Shown here one piece after another: positions 9,495 through 18,386 of a stretch of 64,000 bases of DNA (position 1 is the stretch's first letter; the number at the start of each line of letters is the position of its first letter). Below the pieces are notes generated by a model that was not told where the DNA came from, did no database searches, and was given only the letters and a program-made list of their open reading frames with translations. The DNA is from JABDMH01 sp050298535 (GTDB lineage: Bacteria; Bacteroidota; Bacteroidia; Chitinophagales; Saprospiraceae): positions 124,001 to 188,000 of the forward strand of contig JBNKUI010000113.1 of NCBI GenBank assembly GCA_050298535.1. Reading direction: 5' to 3'. The position numbers and the translations under genes are program-made.

Positions 9495-10259
9495 TTAGAT
9501 ATCCTGATGAAGTAATGCCAGAAGCGCAGTGGTTGCCATGGCGACGTTTAAAGATTCGGTCTTTCGATCCGTTCCCCGTGGTATGGAAATTTTTCGAGAA
9601 CCAAGTTGATCTGTAGCAAGTGTGATGCCATGCGTCTCATTACCTATGATTAGTATCCCGGGATCGACAGGTAATAATGAGTATATGTTATCGCCTGTTA
9701 TGTCAGCCTGATATATCGGATATGCTTGATATTGTTGAATTATCTCCGCCAGGGAAGCCCTAATTACAGGAACCCGCCCCACGCTACCCATAGTTGCATG
9801 TACAGTTTTAGGGTTGTATGGATCAACACAATTCATGTTTAAAAAGACAGCCTCTACTCCAAACCAATCTGCCGATCTGAGAATTGAGCCAAGATTACCC
9901 GGATCCTGTACAGCATCAAGAAACAGCATCCAACTTTGTGTCTCTTTAGGCCAGGAATGATCGGGAATCGAGCACTCGATTAACACCTGATCCGGGGTCT
10001 TAAACGATGAAATTTGATGCAGTTCATGCTCTGAAAGAGAGCATAATGGAAAAGAGTAATCTTTGATGAAATGCTCATTTTCATCAAACCAGGAATCTAC
10101 AGCATACAAACCTCTGACTTCCAAATTGTTATCAATTATGATTTCTTTTACTACTTTCCTACCTTCGGCCGTAAATCTGTCGAGCCTTTGACGATACTTT
10201 TTTAGTTTTAGGGACTGAAGGTGTTTAATCCTGTTTTTTGAAATCGGTTGAAGCTGCAT
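9495..10259 (-). CDS. TrmH/SpoU-family RNA 2'-O-methyltransferase
   Basis: SAM-dependent SPOUT-class RNA ribose methyltransferase of 254 residues. An N-terminal substrate-binding domain (ISKNRIKHLQSLKLKKYR...FTAEGRKVVKEI) precedes the knotted catalytic domain. The latter has FLDAVQDPGNLGSILRSADWFG (motif 1), IIGNETHGI (motif 2) and ISIPRGTDRKTESLNVAMA (motif 3). The family usually methylates 23S rRNA or tRNA; the target is not determinable here. Its start overlaps by 22 bases the divergent start used below for the TamL gene. Confidence 0.92.
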   Translation of the reverse strand: MQLQPISKNRIKHLQSLKLKKYRQRLDRFTAEGRKVVKEIIIDNNLEVRGLYAVDSWFDENEHFIKDYSFPLCSLSEHELHQISSFKTPDQVLIECSIPDHSWPKETQSWMLFLDAVQDPGNLGSILRSADWFGVEAVFLNMNCVDPYNPKTVHATMGSVGRVPVIRASLAEIIQQYQAYPIYQADITGDNIYSLLPVDPGILIIGNETHGITLATDQLGSRKISIPRGTDRKTESLNVAMATTALLALLHQDI

Positions 10260-12637
10260 ATCATTCTAATCAAGATCTCAAAGGTAGTCATTTGGTCAAC
10301 CTTAGACAGATCTTCATACTCCTGCTACTTGCGAGCATATCCGTGGCATGCAATACCCGAAAATTTTTAAAACCGGGCGATGAAATACTGGTGAAAAACA
10401 AGATTTCATTCATTGATCCCGATAATCAAATAAGAGATCGGGGAGCCCTCAAATATGAACTTCAGACGCAGTTTAGACAACGGCCCAATGATAAAACTTT
10501 GGGCCTCTTCAAACCCAGGTTATGGTTTTATTATAAGCAGGAGGAGAAGGGAGGCAGCAGTGACTTTGACAAGTTTGTCCAGCAAAAACTGATGGAACCT
10601 CCCAGTCTTTATGAGCCTGAACAGACCGAAGAAACCAGGAAGGCCATGTGGCAATTGTTATTTAATCGTGGATATCTTGAGCCTGAAGTTTGGTTTGAAG
10701 ATACAATCATAAATCAGCGGGTCTCTGTACAATACTTCGTCAAGCCAAATAGATTGTACACCGTTGAGTCCTTTGAAATAGAAACCCTGGATACCTTCAT
10801 CCAAAGTATTGTAGACGAGACAGTCGACCAGACCTATCTATATCCGGGTCAGCCTGTTTCTAATGCCCTTCTGACACTCGAGAAACAACGCATCATGGCT
10901 GAGCTCTATAAAGAGGGATATGCCAATTTTTCTTTTGGAAACTTTAGTCCACTGGAAGCCACAGATACCACAGATGCCACGGTCCAGATGAGATTGCGCA
11001 TCATACCCGGCCAGGAAGGTCGATTTGAGCGAAAGTACGTGGGACACATAAATATCAATAATCAAGTACCCAGGGAGGATCCCACGTCCATTACTTTAGT
11101 ATCTTCTGAGGTGCATGATTCGATACGATTTGTTGGTTTTGATGGACCTAATAGAATTGATCCGGAAGTGCTATTGGAAAATATAAAGTTCAGGCCTGGT
11201 CAATTACTGAAGAAAGATGACCTGGCCGCTACCCGGGCACAATTACAATTACCGGCAGTGCAGTTTGCTGACATCCGATCTATTGCACGGAGTGATAGCA
11301 GCAACATTGTAGACTTTGAGATCGACATCATTCCCAACAAGCGCATAGAAACCAATGTAGAGTTTGAAATTAACCGAACAACAGTGAGCAGTCAGTCCTT
11401 CATTGGCCTGGGCTCTAATCTTAGTCTTGTAAATAATAACTTTCTGGGGGGATCTGAACGGTTTTCTAATAATCTGGATCTCAGCTTTGAGGTTAATCCA
11501 CGAGTCGAAGACTTCTTTAACGCCGCTAATCTCAATTTTGACAACACGATCGAGTTTCCCCGTTTTACAGAGTATTTCGGCATCTATAAGACCCTAAATA
11601 AAGTAGGGCTTCTTTCGGATGAAAAACTGGATATCCTGAGGGAAAACGCAAACTCGGTCCTCGATGTGGGTTATGAATATGTTGATCTATTTCGATTCTT
11701 CAATTATCACAGCATCACTGCGGAGTTTGGATATCGCAAGAGCAACAATACCCTGGGCTCCCGGAAGAGATTGCAGGTAGTCCATCCTTCATTAACCTAT
11801 TTTAACCCCACGATAAAAGAACAATTTGACTCCCTGTACAGCGAGCAGACATTTGCCAGAAAGTCTTTCGCACCCCAACTATTTACCAGTATATTTTTTA
11901 ACAGGCTAAACTACTCTATTGAGAAAGTGGCAGGATCCACCGGCATAAGTTCTGCCTTCATAAGCAGTTTTGAAATTTCAGGAGCCGAAGTGTATTTGGC
12001 ATCACTGGTTGCCAATAGATTAGACAATCCCTTCAAAATTGGTGATCTCAGCTTTGCACAATTTGCCAAGCTAGAATTCGACGGGCGACTTTACAAGCAA
12101 TTTGGACCCGATCAAGTACTGGCAATGAGAGGAGGATTTGGGATAGCCGTTCCATTCGGCAGTACCGATTTCATACCCTACGTGAAACAGTTTTATCTAG
12201 GAGGACCTCTTAACATGAGAGCCTGGCGGATCCGAGAACTCGGACCAGGAGGCCACCAGGATGAGACGGTCACCCGCAGAAGCCGTAATCCATTCTTTCA
12301 GGCCGGAGACATTAAACTAATAGTCAATATGGAGTATCGGTTTGATGTTTTTTGGCGCATCGAAGGAGCATTCTTTGTTGACGCAGGCAACATCTGGACC
12401 ATTCGAAAAGATGAAAGAGATGGTGGGCAATTCACTAGCAGATTTTACCGTCAGATTGCCGTAGGAACAGGTGCCGGTATGCGCTTTGATGCCGATTATT
12501 TCAAAGTTGTTCTGGATGTGGGACTAAAGGTGCGTAATCCATATCCGGACGAGAACGGTTCATATATTGTACTAGGAAAGGGGCTACCCAATCGGGACCT
12601 TATCAACTGGAACTTCGCTATCAATTATCCCTTTTGA
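10238..12637 (+). CDS. tamL: TamL-type BamA/TamA-family outer-membrane lipoprotein
   Basis: Outer-membrane Omp85-family protein of 799 residues, predicted to help place proteins in the outer membrane or surface with a TamB-like partner. Near the N-terminus LASISVACN is a lipobox, so this is the Bacteroidota lipidated TamA variant. POTRA-like repeats follow (VESFEIETLD..., IRFVGFDGPNRIDPEVLLENIKFRPGQLLKKDDL), then a 16-strand barrel from about residue 380 with the lid-lock-like FYLGGPLNMRAWRIRELGPG. The ATG at 10238 overlaps the divergent TrmH gene. A TTG at 10292 would give a neat 19-residue lipoprotein signal and may be the true start. TamB is not in the window. Confidence 0.9.
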   Translation: MKSVEAAYHSNQDLKGSHLVNLRQIFILLLLASISVACNTRKFLKPGDEILVKNKISFIDPDNQIRDRGALKYELQTQFRQRPNDKTLGLFKPRLWFYYKQEEKGGSSDFDKFVQQKLMEPPSLYEPEQTEETRKAMWQLLFNRGYLEPEVWFEDTIINQRVSVQYFVKPNRLYTVESFEIETLDTFIQSIVDETVDQTYLYPGQPVSNALLTLEKQRIMAELYKEGYANFSFGNFSPLEATDTTDATVQMRLRIIPGQEGRFERKYVGHININNQVPREDPTSITLVSSEVHDSIRFVGFDGPNRIDPEVLLENIKFRPGQLLKKDDLAATRAQLQLPAVQFADIRSIARSDSSNIVDFEIDIIPNKRIETNVEFEINRTTVSSQSFIGLGSNLSLVNNNFLGGSERFSNNLDLSFEVNPRVEDFFNAANLNFDNTIEFPRFTEYFGIYKTLNKVGLLSDEKLDILRENANSVLDVGYEYVDLFRFFNYHSITAEFGYRKSNNTLGSRKRLQVVHPSLTYFNPTIKEQFDSLYSEQTFARKSFAPQLFTSIFFNRLNYSIEKVAGSTGISSAFISSFEISGAEVYLASLVANRLDNPFKIGDLSFAQFAKLEFDGRLYKQFGPDQVLAMRGGFGIAVPFGSTDFIPYVKQFYLGGPLNMRAWRIRELGPGGHQDETVTRRSRNPFFQAGDIKLIVNMEYRFDVFWRIEGAFFVDAGNIWTIRKDERDGGQFTSRFYRQIAVGTGAGMRFDADYFKVVLDVGLKVRNPYPDENGSYIVLGKGLPNRDLINWNFAINYPF

Positions 12638-12647
12638 TCCTCCCTAA

Positions 12648-13280
12648 TTAAAACATGGATCGGCGACCAAAGTCTTTGCAGATCGGACACACTGATGGAA
12701 CATGTCCACGTGCCGGGCAGTATTCCCTACCAAAATAGATGATTTGCAAATGTAACTTATTCCAAATTTCACTGGGAAATATACGCTTTAGATCTTTCTC
12801 TGTTTGTGTTACTGATTTACCTGTACTCAGCTTCCACCTCCAGGCCAACCGATGTATATGTGTATCCACCGGAAAAGCGGGCTCTCCAAATGCCTGACAC
12901 ATGACTACAGAAGCAGTCTTATGTCCGACGCCGGGCATTTTTTCCAATGCATCCATATTGGCTGGTACTTCCCCATCATATTCCTCAACCAGTATTTTCG
13001 ACAATCCGAAAATGCCTTTAGACTTCATGGGTGACAATCCACAGGGCTTGATAATATCTCTGATTTCTTCCACCGTGAGATTGACCATATCGTAAGGATT
13101 ATCAGCTTCAGAAAATAGAATAGGCGTAATCTTGTTTACTCTTTCGTCTGTACACTGCGCTGAAAGTAAAACAGCAACCAATAGTGTGTATGGGTCCTTG
13201 TGATCAAGGGGAATGGGAGGATCCGGATAAAATCTATCCAGTCTTTGGGCGATTTCAGCAGCTATTTCTTTCTTCGTCAT
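12648..13280 (-). CDS. nth: Endonuclease III (DNA glycosylase/AP lyase)
   Basis: Base-excision repair enzyme for oxidised pyrimidines, 210 residues. The helix-hairpin-helix is EKMPGVGHKTASVV with the catalytic Lys, and the catalytic Asp is in FPVDTHIHRLAWR. The ATG at 13278-13280 is chosen because it overlaps the upstream stop as ATGA and gives the normal family length; the frame stays open further upstream but that stretch has no homologous look. The usual four-cysteine 4Fe-4S loop is not intact: only three cysteines occur (YCPARG, then VCPIC), with C-x9-C-x2-C spacing and no fourth. Confidence 0.92.
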   Translation of the reverse strand: MTKKEIAAEIAQRLDRFYPDPPIPLDHKDPYTLLVAVLLSAQCTDERVNKITPILFSEADNPYDMVNLTVEEIRDIIKPCGLSPMKSKGIFGLSKILVEEYDGEVPANMDALEKMPGVGHKTASVVMCQAFGEPAFPVDTHIHRLAWRWKLSTGKSVTQTEKDLKRIFPSEIWNKLHLQIIYFGREYCPARGHVPSVCPICKDFGRRSMF

Positions 13281-14293
13281 ATATCTTTCAAAAATTCCAT
13301 AGTATCTACTCCATCCGCATAGGTTCCCAGTTCCGGTTTCTGGGCAGTACCCAATGGAAGTGCATATGGATAGACTTCCTGAGTGCCCACTACACATTGA
13401 ATGCTGTCTGATTTCTCCATCAATTTGATACGAAGATCTTCCTGGTCTCTGTAATATTCGTAATGTAAGGTGCCGATTCTTGAGGTCAGGGATGTATCTT
13501 CCTTTAAGAGAATGACATCATTATTCATATACGTCACTCCGTTCAGTATCCAGGTAGCCAGGTTAAATTCGTAATTATTCTTGTACTTATTATGATGCAT
13601 CACCTTTTCAAATTCACGGAATGCAGTCAACAAGGGCTCAAAATCATATCCTTGCGGCACATATAACTTCGACACATTGCGACATCCCAATCCAAAATAT
13701 TGAAACACATCCCTCCCCAGGTCCTTCAATTGTGCTGGGGTCTCCTCCCCTGACAATATCGCAACGCCATTTCGATTTCTGCGTATAATGTGCTTATACT
13801 TCCCGAAATATTTCTCGAATTGATGCGCAGATTGATTACTCCCTGTGGCAATGATGGCATCAAACTTTGTCAATCGTTCTACAAATTGTATCTGATCTCC
13901 CACAGTTGCCGCTTCTTTGGAAAGACGATGTATGATTGCCGGAATAAGCACATTGTCCTTTTCGGAAACTTTCACGAGCGCCGTATGACCACTCCACAAT
14001 ACACAAAGTACATCATGCAGACCCACCATCGGTATATTGCCTGCCAGTATCAGTCCGACCTTTTTTTCATCCTTTGGCATCCTCGATTCATAAAGCTTCA
14101 GCCAGTTGTTAATCTTGATAGGGTCGAAAAAGGCATCAGCGACTTGCATGACAGCAAACTCAAGATGTTCCTTCTCAAACCATGGATTTCTGGCAGACGC
14201 TACAGAAAGCATCGCATTCCTATCCTCAGCATCTTTGTTTCGGAGCCATTTTCTTACCGAATCAGATGCTTGTAAAAGTTGATCTCGATCCAA
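13277..14293 (-). CDS. LuxC-like acyl-CoA reductase family protein
   Basis: NAD(P)H-dependent acyl-CoA reductase fold (aldehyde-dehydrogenase-like), 338 residues, common in Bacteroidota genomes that have no luciferase. Seen: GLILAGNIPMVGLHDVLCVLWSGH (nucleotide-binding region), FDAIIATGSNQSAHQFEKYF, and YFGLGCRNVSKLYVP with the probable acyl-thioester nucleophile C204. It lies between the pseudouridine synthase gene (5-base gap) and nth (ATGA overlap), so the three are probably cotranscribed. The physiological substrate is unknown. There is no sign of lux genes around it. Confidence 0.87.
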   Translation of the reverse strand: MDRDQLLQASDSVRKWLRNKDAEDRNAMLSVASARNPWFEKEHLEFAVMQVADAFFDPIKINNWLKLYESRMPKDEKKVGLILAGNIPMVGLHDVLCVLWSGHTALVKVSEKDNVLIPAIIHRLSKEAATVGDQIQFVERLTKFDAIIATGSNQSAHQFEKYFGKYKHIIRRNRNGVAILSGEETPAQLKDLGRDVFQYFGLGCRNVSKLYVPQGYDFEPLLTAFREFEKVMHHNKYKNNYEFNLATWILNGVTYMNNDVILLKEDTSLTSRIGTLHYEYYRDQEDLRIKLMEKSDSIQCVVGTQEVYPYALPLGTAQKPELGTYADGVDTMEFLKDI

Positions 14294-14298
14294 TCTTC

Positions 14299-15321
14299 TT
14301 AATTATTTTTTCTCGTTGATAAATATTTACGCCACTTATCTACTACATCAAGAAATGCTTTCGGGGGATCGACTTCAAACCGAAGTCTATCTCCTGTGAC
14401 CGGATGGGTAAATTCAAGAGAGGTAGCGTGCAAAGCATGATGTGGCATAATAGTAAAACAGTTCTGCACAAACTGTTTATACTTTTGATAGACAGTTCCT
14501 TTCACAATACGATCTCCACCATATCGCTCATCGCCAAAGAGAGGATGTCCTAAATGATTCATATGAACGCGGATTTGGTGTGTCCTACCTGTTTCAAGTC
14601 TACATTCAATCAAACTCACGTAATACATAGGTTCCAATACTTTATAGTGAGTGACTGCTCGCTTTCCTTCATCCTCTTCTACTACCTTGTAGATCAACCT
14701 GTTTCTAGGATCTCTTCCGATAGGAGCATCAATGGTTCCCTGTTCCTCATCCGGTTGACCCCAAATCAGGGCAAGATACCTTCTGCCTGTTGTTCGATCA
14801 AAGAACTGTTTTGCTAAGTGTGATAATGCTTCCTCCGTTTTTGCAATGACTAAGAGTCCTGAAGTGTTTTTATCAATACGATGTACCAGACCCGGTCTAT
14901 CGGCGGTATTGCCATCCAATACTGGCATATTATCATTCTCCAGATGAAAAGCTAATGCATTTACCAGTGTCTGGGATGGATTTCCAATACCGGGGTGTAC
15001 TACCATACCCGCCGACTTATTGATGACCATCAGTGCGTCATCTTCGTAAATGATATCAAGTTGTATTTCCTCTGGTTTCACCTGAGAGGGTTCACTCCTG
15101 CCCTTTGGCACTTTGACGGTTATTTCATCCAGGGGTCGAACCTTATAATTGGATTTAGTGGGTTCGCCGTTCACGAGAATGTCTCCATCAGCCACGCCGG
15201 ATTGGATTTTACTCCTGGACACTTTCATCAATCGGTCCATGAGGAAACGATCAATCCGCAAAGGAGCCTGACCTCCATCTACTATTATTTTTATTTCGTC
15301 ATGTTCTTCTTCCAAGGACAT
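14299..15321 (-). CDS. rluD: RluA/RluD-family 23S rRNA pseudouridine synthase
   Basis: Isomerises specific rRNA uridines to pseudouridine; 340 residues. An N-terminal S4 RNA-binding domain (RIDRFLMDRLMKVSRSKIQSGVADGDILVNG) precedes the catalytic domain with GLVHRIDKNTSGLLVIAKT, in which the Asp near residue 147 is the catalytic residue. GRTHQIRVHMNHLGHPLFGDERYGG is the conserved C-terminal motif. The S4 domain and length suggest RluD rather than RluA, but this is a family inference. It is the first gene of the minus-strand rluD/acyl-CoA reductase/nth group. Confidence 0.92.
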   Translation of the reverse strand: MSLEEEHDEIKIIVDGGQAPLRIDRFLMDRLMKVSRSKIQSGVADGDILVNGEPTKSNYKVRPLDEITVKVPKGRSEPSQVKPEEIQLDIIYEDDALMVINKSAGMVVHPGIGNPSQTLVNALAFHLENDNMPVLDGNTADRPGLVHRIDKNTSGLLVIAKTEEALSHLAKQFFDRTTGRRYLALIWGQPDEEQGTIDAPIGRDPRNRLIYKVVEEDEGKRAVTHYKVLEPMYYVSLIECRLETGRTHQIRVHMNHLGHPLFGDERYGGDRIVKGTVYQKYKQFVQNCFTIMPHHALHATSLEFTHPVTGDRLRFEVDPPKAFLDVVDKWRKYLSTRKNN

Positions 15322-15372
15322 TTCACGCAGAATTTTTTAAGCTTGCAGGATTATAAAGCTCATAGAGAATCA

Positions 15373-16578
15373 ATGATGAAGAATAAAAGAGGATTTAGCA
15401 CCAAATGTGTTGGCAAATTTACAGAAAATAGGACGACTACTCCTCATGTATTACCCATCTATGCAACTTCCTCCTGGGACATGAAGGACTTGCAGGAAGG
15501 TGTTGAAATCTTCAGCGGCCGGCAGAAGGGTCATGTATATGGTAGATATGGTAATCCAACAATTGATGCAGTAGCTGATAAAATCGCGGAATTGGAAGCC
15601 CATAGTCTGGAAGAAATGAATCCTGCCGCGCTTCTATTCAGTTCAGGCATGTCTGCCATTATCACCCTAATCCTTGCACGCTTGAAGTCAGGTCAAAAAA
15701 TATTGACTCAGGCTAATCTATATGGTGGTACCACAGAACAATTTATCAAGGTTCTTGAACCGAATGGTATTGTACCCATTTTTTCAAATCTTTCAGACCT
15801 GGAGGCTTTAGAATCCGCACTCAGCAGTGACCCTACTATTGGGATGATCTACGGCGAAACGCCCGCCAATCCAACACTCGCGTGTATTGACATCGAAGCA
15901 CTGTCTAAACTTGCTCAGAAATATAATGTCGAACTAACGATTGATAACACATTTGCTACGCCATACGGTCAGCAACCATTGAAACATGGAGCGGATTTCG
16001 TCATTCACTCCACTACCAAATTTCTAAATGGACATGGTAATGGCCTGGCAGGTGCCATTGTAGCCAGAAATGCAGCGCACATTCATGGCCCAATTTGGCA
16101 AACACTGAAACTGATCGGGACCAACTCGAATGCTTGGGATGCCTGGCTTCTGCATAATGGATTAAAGACGTTGTCCCTTCGCATGGAAAAGCAAAGTTCA
16201 AATGCCATGGAGTTAGCCCATTATTTGGAGAATAGTTGTGACCGGGTAGTGAAGGTGAATTATCCAGGACTTACTTCTCACTCCTCTCACAGCATAGCGT
16301 CTAAACAGATGAATGGCTATGGTGCCATGATTAGCTTCGAAGTGGAAGGAGGAATAGAGGATGCAGCACGATTTGTAGATAGACTGGAAATTGCCTCCAT
16401 TGCGCCTACCTTAGGGGATATCGACACATTGGTCCTACATCCCGCCACATCATCACATATCAATATTGACAAGTCCGTTCGGATCGAACAGGGTATTTCT
16501 GACAATCTAGTAAGAATGTCCATCGGTGCAGAGGAACTCGATGATCTCAAAGATGATATAACGCAGGCACTCAAATGA
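15373..16578 (+). CDS. Trans-sulfuration (Cys/Met metabolism) PLP-dependent enzyme
   Basis: Cystathionine gamma-lyase / O-acetylhomoserine sulfhydrylase-type enzyme of 401 residues. Seen: YGRYGNPTIDAVADKIAELE (neighbouring-subunit PLP-phosphate contact), FSSGMSAI, QANLYGGTTEQF, and the PLP Schiff-base lysine in HSTTKFLNGHGN. The C-terminal TLGDIDTLVLHPATSSH is typical. The position equivalent to the methionine gamma-lyase cysteine is Gly (LYGG), which argues against a methionine gamma-lyase. The frame is open far upstream over the divergent rluD gene; the tandem ATGs at 15373/15376 are the sensible start. Exact reaction uncertain. Confidence 0.9.
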   Translation: MMKNKRGFSTKCVGKFTENRTTTPHVLPIYATSSWDMKDLQEGVEIFSGRQKGHVYGRYGNPTIDAVADKIAELEAHSLEEMNPAALLFSSGMSAIITLILARLKSGQKILTQANLYGGTTEQFIKVLEPNGIVPIFSNLSDLEALESALSSDPTIGMIYGETPANPTLACIDIEALSKLAQKYNVELTIDNTFATPYGQQPLKHGADFVIHSTTKFLNGHGNGLAGAIVARNAAHIHGPIWQTLKLIGTNSNAWDAWLLHNGLKTLSLRMEKQSSNAMELAHYLENSCDRVVKVNYPGLTSHSSHSIASKQMNGYGAMISFEVEGGIEDAARFVDRLEIASIAPTLGDIDTLVLHPATSSHINIDKSVRIEQGISDNLVRMSIGAEELDDLKDDITQALK

Positions 16579-16606
16579 GGTAAACTGTGAGAATATTGAA
16601 TATTAA

Positions 16607-16641
16607 AAAAGAGGCTGTCTCATTACAAGATGGCCTCTTTT
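16607..16641. terminator. IS left-end hairpin, terminator-like
   Basis: AAAAGAGGC pairs with GCCTCTTTT (9 bp) around a 17-base loop, flanked by A- and T-runs so it could act in both directions. It lies 28 bases after the stop of the PLP-enzyme gene and may end its transcript. The left arm is the terminal inverted repeat of the insertion sequence. Confidence 0.55.
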
Positions 16642-16743
16642 CATTTAAGCTTCTAGGAAATTTCAGATCAGGCATTACAAAGTGTAATTTATGCTGAGAG
16701 ACGGATGTTGGAGACGGCGGCCCGAAAAAATTGATAAAATGAG

Positions 16744-18291
16744 CTAGTTTCTAGCCATTTTAGCCAAATTGTGAGCTAAAGCGATCAAACCTGCTTCAGT
16801 CAAGACATTCTGCTTGCCTCTCAATCTGAATCGAGTGAAATGTTTATTCTGTTTTATGTTTCCAAACACCGCTTCCACATCGACAGGTCTTTGGGAGCGG
16901 TGAGCCACCCCTTGGTCACTTAACAGCTTTTCTCTAGCCTTCGCTTTATACTGCTGCAATCTCCAATTGATTTGTATTTTCCGATTGCCTTTACTCCTAT
17001 GGCAAGTACCTCTCAATGGGCATCCGTTGCAATTTTGGGCCTGATAGACTCGATATGTTTGAGGGTAACCGGATGTTGTCTTTAGTTGTCTTTCACCTTG
17101 ACTAGTCATCTTTTGTCCCATCGGACAAATAAAATAATCGCCTTTTTTCTCATAGTAAAGATGTTGAGGTTTGAAGGCATCTTGAGGCTTAATCTTGCCT
17201 TTGGCCTTTTGTTCTTGATGGAAATAATTGTACTTCACAAAAGCCTCCACATCCTCCGCTTCCAAGTATGCGTAATTCTGCTCTGAGCCATAGCCAGAAT
17301 CGGCAACTACGGTGTGGGGACTGTGCCCATAGAGCTCCTTATAGCCCCGTAGATGATCCGGCAAGGTGAGTGTATCTGTTGGGTTATGAAAGATATCATA
17401 ATTGACAATGTACTGATTGGAAGTGCTGATCTGCCAGTTGTACCCAGCCTTTAGTTGTCCATTTAGCATGGGATCATCCTTCATCCGCATGAAGGTGGCA
17501 TCTGGATCCGTTTTTGAATATGAGTTCCGATCACCCAGGATTTGTTCTTGCTGCTTATACTTTGCCATATTCTGTGGCCAATGACGCTTCGCATAGTTCA
17601 GCTTCTGTTTTACTTTTTTATCAACCGGCTTATCTTTTATCGCCTCATTGATCCTCTGTATGGTCTTACTTACTTGCTCTGCATCGAGTTGTGGATATTG
17701 CGTAGGGTCATTATCCATTAATTCTTCTTTGGCTACCGATTCTGCATATTTCCACAGCTCTTCTAGTTGTGATTTAATCCGGGCTTTATTCTTTTTGATC
17801 GCTTTGCCCCAGACAAAGGTGTACTTGTTCGCATTGGCCTCCAGCTTCGTTCCATCCACATATAATCGCTTTATATCCATGAGCCCCTGACCAGCCATTA
17901 AAGTCACTACTTGTCCAAATACTTCTTTTAATACCCCTTTGAGTTTATCACACCGAAAACGATTAATTGTGTTGTGATCCGGTCGTTGCATACCTGCCAA
18001 CCACATGAAATGAATATTACTGGATACGGCCTGTTCTATTTTTCGTGATGAATAGATATTACTCATATATCCGTACACGATAATCTTCAACATCATCTTG
18101 GGATGGAATGCGCTCGCTCCTCCTCCTTTGTATTGGCGCACTATTGGATCGATATTGATTGCATCTATCACATCCCGTACTACTCGTACCACGTGGTTTT
18201 TTGGTATAAAGTCGTCCAGACTCGGTGGAAGAAGCATCATTTGATCTGGATTATAGGCCTTAAATGTCGCCTTGCGTTTCCCTTTCTTCAT
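16744..18291 (-). CDS. IS1182-family transposase
   Basis: DDE-type transposase of 515 residues. The N-terminal domain YNPDQMMLLPPSLDDFIPKNHVVRVVRDVIDAI is the DUF772-type motif of IS1182/ISL-like enzymes. The catalytic region includes LYVDGTKLEANANKYTFVWGK, VVADSGYGSEQNYAYLE and VEAVFGNIKQNKHFTRFRLRG. A zinc-like cluster, CPMGQKM...CNGCPLRGTC, precedes the end. I start at the ATG at 18289-18291, inside the element; the longer frame would begin outside the inverted repeat. No frameshift or internal stop is seen, so the element may be functional. Confidence 0.93.
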   Translation of the reverse strand: MKKGKRKATFKAYNPDQMMLLPPSLDDFIPKNHVVRVVRDVIDAINIDPIVRQYKGGGASAFHPKMMLKIIVYGYMSNIYSSRKIEQAVSSNIHFMWLAGMQRPDHNTINRFRCDKLKGVLKEVFGQVVTLMAGQGLMDIKRLYVDGTKLEANANKYTFVWGKAIKKNKARIKSQLEELWKYAESVAKEELMDNDPTQYPQLDAEQVSKTIQRINEAIKDKPVDKKVKQKLNYAKRHWPQNMAKYKQQEQILGDRNSYSKTDPDATFMRMKDDPMLNGQLKAGYNWQISTSNQYIVNYDIFHNPTDTLTLPDHLRGYKELYGHSPHTVVADSGYGSEQNYAYLEAEDVEAFVKYNYFHQEQKAKGKIKPQDAFKPQHLYYEKKGDYFICPMGQKMTSQGERQLKTTSGYPQTYRVYQAQNCNGCPLRGTCHRSKGNRKIQINWRLQQYKAKAREKLLSDQGVAHRSQRPVDVEAVFGNIKQNKHFTRFRLRGKQNVLTEAGLIALAHNLAKMARN

Positions 18292-18326
18292 ATATACAAA
18301 ATACCAAATATGATGCACACCATAAA

Positions 18327-18362
18327 AAAAGAGGCTGCCTAACTTATGAGACAGCCTCTTTT
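18327..18362 (-). terminator. IS right-end hairpin acting as an intrinsic terminator for the giant gene
   Basis: On the minus strand AAAAGAGGCTG pairs with CAGCCTCTTTT (11 bp) around a 14-base loop and is followed by a run of seven T in total. It begins 24 bases after the stop of the 2380-residue protein gene, the right place and orientation for an intrinsic terminator. The structure is part of the insertion sequence end. Confidence 0.65.
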
Positions 18363-18386
18363 CTAGTTCCATTTCTTATACCAGAA

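Larger units (their letters stand above)
16607..18362 (-). mobile_element. IS1182-family insertion sequence, about 1.76 kb
   Basis: One transposase gene bounded by perfect 17-bp terminal inverted repeats AAAAGAGGCTGTCTCAT (16607-16623, and its complement at 18346-18362). Each repeat is also one arm of a hairpin: 9-bp arms on the left (AAAAGAGGC/GCCTCTTTT) and 11-bp arms on the right (AAAAGAGGCTG/CAGCCTCTTTT). No target duplication is visible: the left flank ends TTAA and the right flank begins CTAG. The element sits between the PLP-enzyme gene and a giant secreted-protein gene, starting 24 bases before that gene's stop side, and does not interrupt a recognisable reading frame. Confidence 0.88.

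Noticed and set aside
13277..14293. LuxC-like protein as a sign of bioluminescence
   Set aside because: No luxA, B, D or E genes are near; LuxC-like acyl-CoA reductases are common in non-luminous Bacteroidota.
15373..16578. Methionine gamma-lyase
   Set aside because: The position of the characteristic cysteine reads LYGG, as in cystathionine gamma-lyases and sulfhydrylases.
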